Assembly: GCA_035352895.1 (NCBI GenBank)
Contig: DAOPYN010000004.1
Span: 61,012 to 125,011 of the forward strand
DNA length: 64,000 bases
Source: UBA5070 sp035352895
Lineage (GTDB): Bacteria; Fibrobacterota; Fibrobacteria; UBA5070
Direction: 5' to 3'
Positions 1 to 8,381 of this stretch are shown here, piece by piece (within the stretch, counting starts at the first letter, position 1; each line of letters begins with the position of its first letter). The position numbers and the translations under genes are program-made. The notes below the pieces were generated by a model. It worked only from the letters and a program-made list of their open reading frames with translations, ran no database searches and was not told the origin of the DNA.

Positions 1-1112
1 CACGATGGTGCCAGACTCTCCTCGTGGATCTCCAGGGTCATTCCCTTGGGAACGCGTTCCTGGAGGTGCCGCTTCAAGAGGTCCATGGTTCGACGCGGAT
101 CCATTCCCGGAACGATCCGGATCCCCACCCTGGCCCAGGCCCTGTCCATCAAGACGTTTCCCGTCTTCCCTTCCGTTCCCGCCTGGATCCCGTTGATGGA
201 AAGGGCCGGCCTGCGCCAGAGGCGTCTTCCCAGCTCCACGGAATCGGTGGGAGCAAGTTCCGTTGGCATGCCCCCCTGGCGGGCGAAGTTCGCGCGATCG
301 AAGGGCAAGGTGGCCCAGTCGGCCAATTCCCGCGCGTTTGCCGGCTCGATTCCCTCCTCGATGCCTTCGATGGCGATGGATCCGTCCTCGCGGGAAAGTG
401 ACGACAGAATCCGACAGAAAGCCTGGAGCACATCCGGCACCACGCCACCCCAGACGCCGGAATGCAGGGGCCTCTCCAGGCCGCGCAGTTCCAACTCCAC
501 GGCCACCAATCCCCGCAGGGAAACCGTGAGGGAGGGGATGCCCGTGTCGTAGTTGGCCAGATCCGCGATCACAACGGCGTCGGCAGCCAGAAGATCGCGA
601 TGGGAGGCGAGGAACGCTTCCAAGTGGTCGGACCCGATTTCCTCTTCCCCCTCCACCAGGACGGTGACGTTCACGGGAAGGTGTCCGTGGCAACGGTACC
701 ATGCATCGATGGAGGCGACATGGAGCGCGATTCCCGCCTTGTCGTCGGCCGCTCCCCTGCCGTACAGACGTCCGTCGCGGATGGTGGGCGAAAAGGCCGG
801 CGACACCCAAACAGATTCCCTCATGGGAGGCTGCACGTCGTGGTGGGCGTACAGGAGAAGCGTGGGTTTGTCCGGCCCGGCCCGGTGGTCGCGAGCCACC
901 ACATAGGGAGCCACCTCGGGGATGCGGAGGATCTCCACCTCTGGCATCCCCACCTCCGTGAACCACTTTGCCACGGCCTCGGCGGACCTTTCCAGCTCCA
1001 AGCGATCGTATCCCGCGAAGGAACAGGAAGGAATGGCGACGAGTTGGGACAGGCGACGGACGGTTTCGGGGAATCCGGCTTGGCAACACTCCAGAAGGGC
1101 AGTCTGATCCAT
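1..1112 (-). CDS. M20-family metallopeptidase (dipeptidase-like), 3' end outside window
   Basis: About 370 residues are visible and the frame is still open at the left edge. The metal-ligand motifs of the M20/ArgE/DapE/CNDP family are present in order: YAHHDVQP (first His and bridging region), GRGAADDKAG (bridging Asp) and EGEEEIGS (catalytic Glu pair). The family hydrolyses dipeptides or N-acyl amino acids using two zinc ions in the cytoplasm; the exact substrate cannot be read from sequence. The ATG start at 1112 lies 16 bp after the stop of the HAD phosphatase gene on the same strand, so the two are probably co-transcribed. A lid or dimerisation domain interrupts the catalytic domain as usual, with PLHSGVWGG a typical lid motif. 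The assignment to the dipeptidase branch rather than acetylornithine deacetylase rests on the YAHHDVQP and GRGAADDKG wording. Confidence 0.88.
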   Translation of the reverse strand, partial: MDQTALLECCQAGFPETVRRLSQLVAIPSCSFAGYDRLELERSAEAVAKWFTEVGMPEVEILRIPEVAPYVVARDHRAGPDKPTLLLYAHHDVQPPMRESVWVSPAFSPTIRDGRLYGRGAADDKAGIALHVASIDAWYRCHGHLPVNVTVLVEGEEEIGSDHLEAFLASHRDLLAADAVVIADLANYDTGIPSLTVSLRGLVAVELELRGLERPLHSGVWGGVVPDVLQAFCRILSSLSREDGSIAIEGIEEGIEPANARELADWATLPFDRANFARQGGMPTELAPTDSVELGRRLWRRPALSINGIQAGTEGKTGNVLMDRAWARVGIRIVPGMDPRRTMDLLKRHLQERVPKGMTLEIHEESLAPS

Positions 1113-1128
1113 TGCCGCCAAGGTAGGT

Positions 1129-1767
1129 TCACTCCACCGGTTGCGCACCCAGCAGTCGATCGCGCAGCATCGCGACGCTGGTGCACACCGTCGGAGCCTG
1201 CGCCTTTTCCAAGGCTTCGACGGTGTTGTATCCCCAACCCACCGCCACCATTCCCGCTCCCGCCTTGCAGGCCGCCTCCACGTCGCGGACCTCGTCTCCC
1301 ACCATGATCATCTCCGCGGTAGGAATCTCGAATCGCGCGGCCAATCTCCGCAACCGACGGGTTTTTCCGGACAGCCCCACTCCCGCCTCCAGCCAGCCCG
1401 GCTCCGGAGCCCCCCAAGACCTCAGGGTGGCGCGCACCAATGGCCAACCGTTCGTGGTCAGGATCCCCCACTCCACGCCCCGGGCATCCAGTTCACACAG
1501 CAGGTCGACCACGCCGGGAAAGGCTTCGATCGGTTCGGTATCCCGCACCAATAAGGATCTGGCACGCCAGAGGACCAGAGGAGCCTTCCACCAGGAAATG
1601 CCCAGACGCCTCAGGATCTCCGCCGCGGAAAGCGACCTGAGCGCCTGGAATTGGTCGGGTGTCGCGTCTGGAAACTTGAATTCCTTCGCCAGCACGGGAA
1701 ACAGGCGCATGGTGCGCGGCAAGGTGTCGGCCAGGGTCCCGTCGAAATCGAAGACCACCGCCTTCAC
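1129..1767 (-). CDS. HAD-superfamily hydrolase, phosphoglycolate phosphatase-like
   Basis: A 212-residue protein. The nucleophile motif DFDGTLADT sits at the very N-terminus, motif II is LTTNGWP in the middle, and the C-terminal acidic motif is MVGDEVRDVEAA, so all catalytic positions of a HAD phosphatase are present. The insertion between motif I and II is helical, as in the Gph/phosphoglycolate phosphatase subfamily. A longer reading frame reaches further upstream, but homology starts at VKAVVFDFDG, so the GTG at 1767 with AGGGGA just before it is the likely start. It precedes the M20 peptidase gene by 16 bp. The substrate is unknown; small phosphorylated metabolites are typical. Confidence 0.85.
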   Translation of the reverse strand: MKAVVFDFDGTLADTLPRTMRLFPVLAKEFKFPDATPDQFQALRSLSAAEILRRLGISWWKAPLVLWRARSLLVRDTEPIEAFPGVVDLLCELDARGVEWGILTTNGWPLVRATLRSWGAPEPGWLEAGVGLSGKTRRLRRLAARFEIPTAEMIMVGDEVRDVEAACKAGAGMVAVGWGYNTVEALEKAQAPTVCTSVAMLRDRLLGAQPVE

Positions 1768-1814
1768 ACTCCCCTGTGGGGATGCATGGTGCCTTGAGGA
1801 ATCGTCCTGATCGA

Positions 1815-2554
1815 TCACCGCGGCAAGATACCATCGGTGCGGATGGCTCCTCGGGAATGCGCGATCGACCAATCCAGACCGAATCGCGCGAGGTACTTGC
1901 GCAAGCGATCCGAATCGTTCCCGGACTCCTTCCTCGAGCGGCTGACCGCGAACAACTTCCGTCCAGCCTCGGCCAGGCTCGTGCTCTGGCGGCACACGCC
2001 CAGGACATGGGCCAATTGGACACTTCCTGTCCCAAGTCCCTGTGGGAACCGGCGATCAACAGGAAATCGCTCTCCACCTCCCGATCGGCACCCACCGGAC
2101 GGAAGCGTTTCTCCTCCAGCGCCAGAAGGAGCATGGCCTGCTCCTCCATGCCCAGCTCGCCGATCTCGTCCAGGAACAGGATGCCGCCGTGGGCTGATCT
2201 CAGATAGCCCGCGCGTTCGGTGGCCGCCCCCGTGAAGGCACCCTTCACGTGCCCGAACAACGCCGACATGGCGCCTTCTCCGGCCAACGTGGCGCAGTTG
2301 ATCCCCACGAAATCTCCCTGCACCATCCCCCGCATCCGACGCAGCTCGTGGATCCGACGCGCCAGTTTGGACTTGCCCGAACCCGTGGGGCCGCCCAGCA
2401 GGATGGGTTCCCGTGAGCGGAGAGCCACGACTTAGATGCGTTCGATGAGGTCGTTGAAGACGGGGCCGCGGGTGGCGATCCCGTCCTTGAGGAAATCCCG
2501 CCGATCCCGCGATTCCTCCCGGAAGCGCTTGGCGATGCGATCGTACTTGGACAT
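1815..2554 (-). pseudogene. rtcR: rtcR remnant (sigma-54 activator of the RNA-repair operon)
   Basis: Three blocks of RtcR are recognisable on the minus strand. The first, from 2554, reads like the RtcR linker (SKYDRIAKRFREES, then GIATRGPVFNDLIERI) and ends in an in-frame TAA at 2432-2434 where intact RtcR normally continues with an acidic residue. The second continues in the same frame through the AAA+ domain: Walker A GPTGSGKS, the GAFTGA sigma-54 contact loop and Walker B ILFLDEIGE. Around 2021-2025 the frame shifts and about 170 codons of the central ATPase/R-finger region are missing. The third block is the C-terminal DNA-binding part (AEAGRKLFAVSR, DADRLRKYLARFGLDW-like). The N-terminal CARF-like sensor domain is absent. 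The gene cannot make functional RtcR. Confidence 0.85.
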
Positions 2555-2765
2555 CGGGACCTACTTCATCCAGAAGGCCAAGCGCGAACTGATGATGGAG
2601 TCGGTGCTGGAGGCGCTGCGCGCCATGTCGGACATTCCTGGTTTCCAGACCGACCTGGAGGCGGTGAACTGCCACCACAACAACGTGGATCGGGAGCACC
2701 ACTTCGGGAAGGAGGCGCGGGTCACCCGCAAGGGAGCGGTGCGGGCGCGCGCGGGAGATCATGGA
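2553..2765 (+). pseudogene. rtcB: rtcB remnant (RNA 3'-phosphate/5'-OH ligase)
   Basis: About 70 codons match the C-terminal half of RtcB: DIGTYFIQKAK, MMESVLEAL, the metal-site block EAVNCHHNNVDREHHFG and VTRKGAVRARAGDHG. The N-terminal two thirds are missing, roughly 40 residues are deleted between the first two blocks, and after 2765 the expected IPGSMG core is lost. The remnant begins exactly where the divergent rtcR remnant begins, so a single deletion probably fused the two genes across their shared promoter region. In intact systems rtcR and rtcB lie next to each other in divergent orientation, which fits. No reading frame can give an active ligase. Confidence 0.85.
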
Positions 2766-2854
2766 GCAACTCCATACTTGTGGATTCGACAAAGGCGAGC
2801 GACGACAGAACAACGGGAAAGGAAGGAGGAACACGCCTCCCTCCCGATCAGCTA

Positions 2855-3901
2855 TCAGGTGTTTCGCTTCTCGCGGCGGGCTTCGGCGAGGTCGGATTCC
2901 ACCATCTCCTTGGCCATTTCCTCCACGGTGATCTTGGGGACCCAGCCCAGCTTGAGCTTGGCCTTTTCGGGACTGCCCAGGAGGGTCTCCACTTCGGTCG
3001 GACGGAAATAGCGAGGGTCCACGGCCACGATCACCTTGCCGGTGGCGACGTCGATCCCCTTCTCGTCCACACCGGATCCTTCCCAACGGATCTGGATCCC
3101 GGCGTGCTTGCAGGTGAGCTCCACGAAGGCACGCACGGAGATCTGCTTGCCCGTGGCGATCACGAAATCGTCCGGCTGGTCCTGCTGGAGCATCATCCAC
3201 TGCATTTCCACGTAGTCGCGGGCATGGCCCCAGTCGCGCAAGCTGTCCATGTTGCCCAGCTTCAGGACGCTGTCCAGGCCTTCCTTGATCCGGGCGATCC
3301 CACGGGTGATCTTGCGGGTCACGAACGTCTCGCCGCGGCGGGGGCTTTCGTGGTTGAACAGGATTCCGTTGCAGGCGTAGATCCCGTAGGCTTCGCGGTA
3401 GTTCACCGTGATCCAATAGGCGTAGAGCTTGGCCACCGCGTAGGGGCTGCGGGGGTAGAAGGGAGTGGTCTCCCGTTGTGGAACTTCCTGCACCAAGCCG
3501 AACAACTCGGAAGTGGAAGCCTGGTAGAACCGGGTCTTCTTCTCCAACCCGCAGATACGGATGGCTTCCAGAAGACGGAGCGTTCCGATGCCGTCGACGT
3601 CGGCGCTGTATTCCGGCTCTTCGAAGGAAACGGCAACGTGACTCATGGCGCCAAGGTTGTAGATCTCGTTGGGCTGGATCTCCTGCACCAGGCGAACCAA
3701 GTTGGTGCTGTCGGAAAGGTCCCCGAAATGCGCCTTGAACTTGGGGTTTCCGTAGATCCCGTCGATGCGACCGGTGTTGAAGCTGCTGGAACGACGCTTC
3801 AGGCCGTGGACTTCATAGCCTTTCTCCAGGAGGAATTCGGCCAGGTACGATCCGTCCTGACCGGTAACTCCGGTGATGAAAGCGACCTTGTTGCGGCTCA
3901 T
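2855..3901 (-). CDS. gmd: GDP-mannose 4,6-dehydratase
   Basis: A 348-residue extended short-chain dehydrogenase that converts GDP-D-mannose to GDP-4-keto-6-deoxy-mannose, the entry step to GDP-fucose, GDP-rhamnose or perosamine for surface glycans. The NADP-binding motif GVTGQDGSYL is at residues 11-20, followed by RRSSSFNTGRI, typical of Gmd. The catalytic set is Thr130, Glu132, Tyr154 and Lys158 (ASTSELFG and SPYAVAK). The start at 3901 is chosen because family homology begins at MSRNKVAFITG, with GGAG upstream; in-frame upstream codons have no homology. No fcl, rmd or other partner lies nearby, so the final sugar cannot be named. It sits 76 bp after murA on the same strand. Confidence 0.95.
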   Translation of the reverse strand: MSRNKVAFITGVTGQDGSYLAEFLLEKGYEVHGLKRRSSSFNTGRIDGIYGNPKFKAHFGDLSDSTNLVRLVQEIQPNEIYNLGAMSHVAVSFEEPEYSADVDGIGTLRLLEAIRICGLEKKTRFYQASTSELFGLVQEVPQRETTPFYPRSPYAVAKLYAYWITVNYREAYGIYACNGILFNHESPRRGETFVTRKITRGIARIKEGLDSVLKLGNMDSLRDWGHARDYVEMQWMMLQQDQPDDFVIATGKQISVRAFVELTCKHAGIQIRWEGSGVDEKGIDVATGKVIVAVDPRYFRPTEVETLLGSPEKAKLKLGWVPKITVEEMAKEMVESDLAEARREKRNT

Positions 3902-3977
3902 GCATGACTCCGATTGAAATGGACAATCCAGGAATCTAGTCGGCGTTTGACCGCCAGTCAAAAGGCCTGAAAAAGAT

Positions 3978-5276
3978 TCAAACCCGCTCCACATCGATCC
4001 CCAGTCCCTGCAGTTTTCCCAGCAGGTTTTCGTAGCCGCGGTCCAGGTGTTCCAATCCCTTGAGATGGGATTCCCCCTCCGCGCACAGGGCAGCGATCAC
4101 CAACGTGATTCCCGCACGGATGTCGAAAATATCCAGCGGCTTGCCCACCGCCTTGAGCTGAGTGGCCCCCTGGACAATCGCCGAATGGGGATGCCGGCGA
4201 CTGCGGAAGCGGCAGGGAAGCTCGCCCAGGCATTTGTCGAAGACGGTGATCCGCGCACCCAGCTCGTTGAGGGATTTGGTGTATCCGAACCGGTCCTCGT
4301 AGACGGTTTCGTGGACCACGGAGGTGCCCTCGCACTGGGTGAGCACCAGAGTGAACGGCTGTTGCCAGTCGGTCATGAAACCAGGGTGGGTGTCCGTTTC
4401 CAGGTCGATCCCCCGCATGGGTCCCTTGCGGAAGAACACGATCCCGTCACCCATCACCTCGTAGTCGGCCCCGACTCTCCGCACCGCATTGAGGAAGGTG
4501 AGCATGTCGGCTTGGCGGGCGTGGCGACAGAAGATGCGCCCTCCGGTGGCCAAGGCCATGCACGCGTAGCTGGCCGCCTCCATGCGGTCGGGCAGGATCT
4601 CGTGGGAGCCGCCGTGGAGGCGTTCCACTCCGTCGATGGAGATCGTTCTCCCGGTACCTAGCTCGATGATCGCTCCCATGTTCTGGAGCATCATGATCAG
4701 ATCCAGGATTTCCGGCTCCAGGGCAGCGTTCTCGATGACGGTACGTCCCTTGGCCAGCACACCGGCAAGCAGGATGTTCTCGGTGGCCCCCACCGAGGGA
4801 TAGGGCAGGTGGACATGGGTTCCACAAAGCCCGTGGGGTGCCTCGGCGAGGAAGGCGGAACCCTTCTCGTCGATCCTCACTCCCATGGCCCGGAGGGCAT
4901 CCAGGTGGTAATTCACCGGCCGCGGACCGATCTTGTCCCCTCCCAGCACGGGCAGGACCGCACGCCCTTTGCGGTGGAGCAAGGCGGGAAGCGCCAGGAC
5001 GGATATCCGATTGGCCCTGGACAGCCCCACCACCTCTTCGGTGAGGATCTTCGGGGTGGAAAGCACAAGGGTGTGGTCGCGCACTTCCACCTTGGCTCCC
5101 ACTTTTTCCACCAGTTCCCGGACGATCTCGATCTCGTCGATCTTGGGGAAGTTGTGGAGAATCACGGGCTCGTCGGTCAAGAGGGATGCCACCATCATCT
5201 TGGAAGCGGCGTTCTTCGCCCCGGAAATCACCACTTCGCCTTCGACCCGCTGCGGACCCCTGATCTTCAAGTGCAT
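3978..5276 (-). CDS. murA: UDP-N-acetylglucosamine 1-carboxyvinyltransferase (MurA), Asp active-site variant
   Basis: A 432-residue enolpyruvyl transferase, the first committed step of peptidoglycan synthesis (PEP plus UDP-GlcNAc). The N-terminal SGAKNA with Lys21-Asn22 and the two-domain inside-out barrel repeats match MurA. In the flexible loop the usual GGCTIG is GGDKIG here: Asp114 (codon 4935-4937) replaces the catalytic Cys115 of E. coli. The same change occurs naturally in Mycobacterium, Chlamydia and Borrelia MurA, which stay active and are not inactivated by fosfomycin. The ATG at 5276 has GGAGG two bases before it, a short spacing; a TTG three codons upstream is the alternative. The gene is divergent from the FHA-like gene that starts at 5405. 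Confidence 0.93.
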   Translation of the reverse strand: MHLKIRGPQRVEGEVVISGAKNAASKMMVASLLTDEPVILHNFPKIDEIEIVRELVEKVGAKVEVRDHTLVLSTPKILTEEVVGLSRANRISVLALPALLHRKGRAVLPVLGGDKIGPRPVNYHLDALRAMGVRIDEKGSAFLAEAPHGLCGTHVHLPYPSVGATENILLAGVLAKGRTVIENAALEPEILDLIMMLQNMGAIIELGTGRTISIDGVERLHGGSHEILPDRMEAASYACMALATGGRIFCRHARQADMLTFLNAVRRVGADYEVMGDGIVFFRKGPMRGIDLETDTHPGFMTDWQQPFTLVLTQCEGTSVVHETVYEDRFGYTKSLNELGARITVFDKCLGELPCRFRSRRHPHSAIVQGATQLKAVGKPLDIFDIRAGITLVIAALCAEGESHLKGLEHLDRGYENLLGKLQGLGIDVERV

Positions 5277-5404
5277 GACCTCCAAAGGTAGATGAGCCGT
5301 TCCAGCGTGGAATACTCCGGAAAACCGGAAAAATCTTCCGGAGCTTGCAGAATCCTGACACCATCGACTTGCGTTTCTGGCAACACTTGCCGTATCGTTT
5401 AGCC

Positions 5405-6136
5405 ATGAGGTACTGGAAGGTCAGTCTACTCCACGACGGGCGCACCGCCCGAGAGTGGCATGTGAGGGCGGAAGTCCTCACGGTAGGCTCGCATGGGTCC
5501 AACACCGTGCGTCTTCCCCCTCCCGTGGACGCCTTCGCCCTGCGCCTGGAAGACATCCCCGACACGGACACGGTCCAGGTCGGAAGCTTCCTGTTGCGGA
5601 TCGAAGACGAAACCCGCCTGCGCAAGGCCTTGGTCAACCGGGCCCAGAAGCGCTTCGAGGAAGCCGAACTCCATGTCGCCGCCGAACTTCCTCGCGAGGC
5701 GAACAGCCCCGCCCGGATCCTGGTGGCCGCGTTCACCCTGGCCGGGCTCACGCACATCGCCGCCACATTCCTGGGTAGCCAATCCAGCTCGGAAGAGCCT
5801 CGGACGGCACGCCAGGTGGTGCAGATGGTGGCCCGTGCCGTGGAGCCCGCTCCCGAACCCAGCTACTCCACCAGCTACGCGCCCATGGCCAAGGCCGCCG
5901 CGTCGCCGGTTTCCGAAATCCTTTCCGTGGCTCCCGCATCGCAGGAAGCGCCACGCATGATCGCCCTGGTTCCCACGGGCACCTTCCACGGCTTGCACCA
6001 GAATCCGTCTCCGGACGGCTTCTACCTGCCAAGCTGGGAATCCGACCTGGAATCCTCTCCGGATCGTCGCTGGACCAGCCAGCCTCCGGAGCATTACCAG
6101 GCTCCCTGGCCCGACGCTCCCGTTCCACCGCACTGA
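5405..6136 (+). CDS. hypothetical membrane protein with N-terminal FHA-like domain
   Basis: A 243-residue protein. Residues 1-75 (RYWKVSLLHDGRTA, then EVLTVGSHGSNTVRLP) resemble the N-terminus of the AgmX protein encoded from 6528 (VSLRDHKAQT, ETLTIGSDPRCDLVLP) in spacing and wording, and both look like a degenerate FHA or FHA-like fold. A single hydrophobic segment (about ILVAAFTLAGLTHIAATFLG) follows, then a proline/serine-rich tail with no recognised domain. There is no ribosome-binding site before the ATG, and a TATCGT hexamer lies seven bases upstream, so transcription could begin near the start codon. I do not recognise a function; it is probably part of the ExbD/AgmX envelope cluster downstream. 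Confidence 0.7.
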   Translation: MRYWKVSLLHDGRTAREWHVRAEVLTVGSHGSNTVRLPPPVDAFALRLEDIPDTDTVQVGSFLLRIEDETRLRKALVNRAQKRFEEAELHVAAELPREANSPARILVAAFTLAGLTHIAATFLGSQSSSEEPRTARQVVQMVARAVEPAPEPSYSTSYAPMAKAAASPVSEILSVAPASQEAPRMIALVPTGTFHGLHQNPSPDGFYLPSWESDLESSPDRRWTSQPPEHYQAPWPDAPVPPH

Positions 6137-6527
6137 GCGTCCGCACCACGACCGCATGACACCCACCGAAGCGCTCCTGTGGCGCAAGGTGGCCATGCCA
6201 TGCGATCCCTGACCATGGACCTTCGCCGTCGGCGAGCCCAGGCTCCACGATCCTTCCTCGAAGGACGATGGACACTGCTCTCCACGCGCTGAACGGAATC
6301 CGTCGGTCAGGGATCCCACCCAGGCCATCGCCTGGAGCCGTCGAAGGTGCGCAACAGACCGAACTCTCCGACCTCCGGGACGGAGGGGCCGGCACGCCAC
6401 GCCTGACGCCCACGTGCGTCAGGGGAACGATTCGCGAACTTCCCGAGGAGCGCCCTCCGGAAGACCGCCCAAGTCTTGCCCTTTCCGGCCCAAGTCGCCG
6501 GAAATGGGCCCTCAATGGAGCCGTGCC
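6137..6527 (+). other. 391-bp intergenic stretch without a convincing gene
   Basis: No reading frame here has homology that I recognise. It holds a perfect 8-bp stem hairpin at 6402-6423 (CCTGACGC / GCGTCAGG) without a T-run, and another short GC stem near 6372-6386. An 18-codon frame from 6155 begins MTPTEALLWRKV, which resembles the first residues of DUF559-type endonuclease-like proteins but ends at once; it may be a gene remnant. The real start of the next gene (6528) has GGAG upstream. Confidence 0.5.
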
Positions 6528-7739
6528 ATGAAACACTTCACCGTAAGCCTCAGAGACCACAAAGCCCAGACACGCATGTGGGGCATCTGGTCGGAAACCC
6601 TCACCATCGGATCGGATCCGCGTTGCGACCTGGTCCTTCCCGCTCCCGCACCGGCGCTGGCCGCCGTGCTACGCGAGAGCTCCAGCCTGGAGACCCCATT
6701 CGGCTTCCTCACCGTGACGGAAGACACCCCCCACCGGCTTGACCTGTGGGCCCGCGCCACGGCCCGGATTTCCCGCTCCCGGATGCTGGGCTGGCGCGAG
6801 CCGGGCCAGGGCCGCGGTTCGATGCGCGCAGGAATCTTCGCGGGCTTCGCCTTCTTCGCCGTGCTGGGCATGACCGGCTTGGCATGGATGGGCACGAGTG
6901 CACCCAAGCCGCCCACGGAGCCGGAGATCGCCATGATCATCGATCTGGTTCCGGAGGACACCAAGGTCGAGGAGAAGGAGCCCGAGCCCAAGCCCGAGGT
7001 TCAAGAGCCAGAAGACCGCGGCACGGACGTCCCCAAGGCAACTCCGGAAGGAGGCCGGACCGAGTCGGCGACCCAGGCGTGGCCTCCGCAGAGCCCCGCA
7101 GGGGTGATGGCGAATTCCGTCATGGACAAGGTCAACACCGCTTCGGACGGACTCTTCGGCGAGGACGTGGACGCCAACGAGGCGAATATGATCGATGTGA
7201 TCCTCGCCGGTGGTGGCGGACACCTCCAGAAGGGCGACCGCGGCGGACGTGGCGCGGGCGGCGACGGCGACCGGATGGCCGGAGTCGGCGGCATCGGCCT
7301 GGGCAACGGCGGACGCAACGGGATCGGTTCCGGCGACGGCGGCCGCAAGGGCAAAATGGTGGCAGGACGCCAGCAAATCGGCGGTCCTGCGGGCAAGCCT
7401 CGCGTCTCGCTTCCTAATCCCACTGACGTCGAAATCGGTGGCGACGCGGGAACCCGCTCTCCCGAATCCATCCTGCGGGTGATCCGCCAGCACATCGGAG
7501 GGTTCCGGTACACGTACGAGAAGTACCTGCGCGACAATCCGAACCTTGGCGGAAAGATCTCCATCAAGTTCACCATCGCACCTTCCGGCGACATCGTGGC
7601 CTGCAGCATCGTCAACTCCAACACCGGCAACACCGAGCTCGATGGCGACATCAAGGAGAAGGCGCGCCGGATGAAGTTCGACCAGATCGACAAGGGCAAC
7701 GTCACCGTCACCTACGCCTTCGTGCTGGATCGCCAGTGA
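6528..7739 (+). CDS. AgmX/PglI-domain TonB-like envelope protein with FHA-like N-terminus
   Basis: A 403-residue protein. Residues 1-95 are FHA-like, 101-121 form one transmembrane helix, 128-175 are an acidic Pro/Glu/Lys-rich stretch as in TonB periplasmic spacers, 180-240 hold the linker SVMDK...GEDVDANEANMIDVILAGGGG, followed by a Gly-rich stretch. Residues about 310-403 are the AgmX/PglI C-terminal domain (SPESILRVIRQHIGGFRY, IKFTIAPSGDIV, VTVTYAF), a TonB-C-like fold found in gliding-motility and energy-transduction proteins of myxobacteria and Fibrobacterota. The protein probably spans the inner membrane, with its C-terminus contacting an outer-membrane partner. An ExbD gene follows at 7844, which supports a proton-motive-force-coupled role. 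The start at 6528 has GGAG upstream and matches the paralogous N-terminus. Confidence 0.85.
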   Translation: MKHFTVSLRDHKAQTRMWGIWSETLTIGSDPRCDLVLPAPAPALAAVLRESSSLETPFGFLTVTEDTPHRLDLWARATARISRSRMLGWREPGQGRGSMRAGIFAGFAFFAVLGMTGLAWMGTSAPKPPTEPEIAMIIDLVPEDTKVEEKEPEPKPEVQEPEDRGTDVPKATPEGGRTESATQAWPPQSPAGVMANSVMDKVNTASDGLFGEDVDANEANMIDVILAGGGGHLQKGDRGGRGAGGDGDRMAGVGGIGLGNGGRNGIGSGDGGRKGKMVAGRQQIGGPAGKPRVSLPNPTDVEIGGDAGTRSPESILRVIRQHIGGFRYTYEKYLRDNPNLGGKISIKFTIAPSGDIVACSIVNSNTGNTELDGDIKEKARRMKFDQIDKGNVTVTYAFVLDRQ

Positions 7740-7755
7740 CCGCCTGAACCCAACC

Positions 7756-7792
7756 GGCCCGATGGAGGCGAAAGCCTCGCTTCCACCGGGCC
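7756..7792 (+). terminator. intercistronic hairpin between the AgmX gene and exbD
   Basis: The stem GGCCCG / CGGGCC (7756-7761 with 7787-7792) encloses an inner GAGGC-gaaa-GCCTC hairpin. Only CTTTGC follows, so it is a weak terminator at best. It may instead set expression ratios or protect the 3' end of the first message. Confidence 0.35.
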
Positions 7793-7843
7793 TTTGCTCC
7801 CTCTCTCAACAAAAACCGTCCAACTCGAACACAGGAGTCAGCC

Positions 7844-8362
7844 ATGTTTCGCAAGCCCGTCACCCAAGAGGATATGCAGGAGCTCAACCTCACTCCCTTC
7901 CTCGACGTCATGATCGTCCTGATTCCCTTCCTGATGCTCTCCGTGAGCTTCACCGCCGTGGTCGCCGTGAAGGCCTCGCTGCCCGTGCCCATCGCCACCC
8001 CCGACAAGGCGGTGTTCCCGCCGCCGTTCGACCTGGTGGCCCAGGTGACTCCAGACACCCTGAAGCTCTACCTGAACAGCCGCACCCCGGGAGAGGCTCC
8101 CACCTTCACGATGTCCACCCCCGGATCGGATGGCTACACCGACGAGCAGCTCAAGGTCTTCCACGCCAAGCTGGTGGAGATCAAGAAGCAGCACCCCGGC
8201 GAGCAGCGCTTGGCCCTGGACGCCGCCCCCTCGGTGCCCATGGAGAAGATCGCCCAGCTGATGGACCAGACCCGCACGCAGATGACCGGAGACGCGATAC
8301 CCGGCACCAACGGCGTCGACCTCTTCCCCAACGTGGCTCTGAAGGGCGTGTACGTGCCCTGA
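7844..8362 (+). CDS. ExbD/TolR family biopolymer transport protein
   Basis: A 172-residue inner-membrane protein with one N-terminal helix (residues about 18-42) carrying the essential membrane Asp21 in the signature NLTPFLDVMIVL, followed by a periplasmic domain. ExbD/TolR/MotB-type proteins pair with an ExbB/TolQ/MotA stator to convert proton motive force into movement of a TonB-like partner. No ExbB/TolQ gene is in the window; the AgmX-domain proteins either side are the likely TonB-like partners. AGGAG eight bases before the ATG supports the start. The C-terminus is longer than in E. coli ExbD (141 residues) and has no other recognised domain. Confidence 0.9.
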   Translation: MFRKPVTQEDMQELNLTPFLDVMIVLIPFLMLSVSFTAVVAVKASLPVPIATPDKAVFPPPFDLVAQVTPDTLKLYLNSRTPGEAPTFTMSTPGSDGYTDEQLKVFHAKLVEIKKQHPGEQRLALDAAPSVPMEKIAQLMDQTRTQMTGDAIPGTNGVDLFPNVALKGVYVP

Positions 8363-8381
8363 ATTCGGTTTCCGCGCAAGA

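Noticed and set aside
462..1307. Long plus-strand frame across the M20 peptidase region
   Set aside because: It is antisense to a gene with intact M20 motifs, is rich in Gly/His/Arg, and has no ribosome-binding site or homology.
6155..6211. Short MTPTEALLWRKV-like frame resembling the start of DUF559 proteins
   Set aside because: Only 18 codons remain before the stop and the rest of the fold is missing, so it cannot be called a gene and is too short for a safe pseudogene call.
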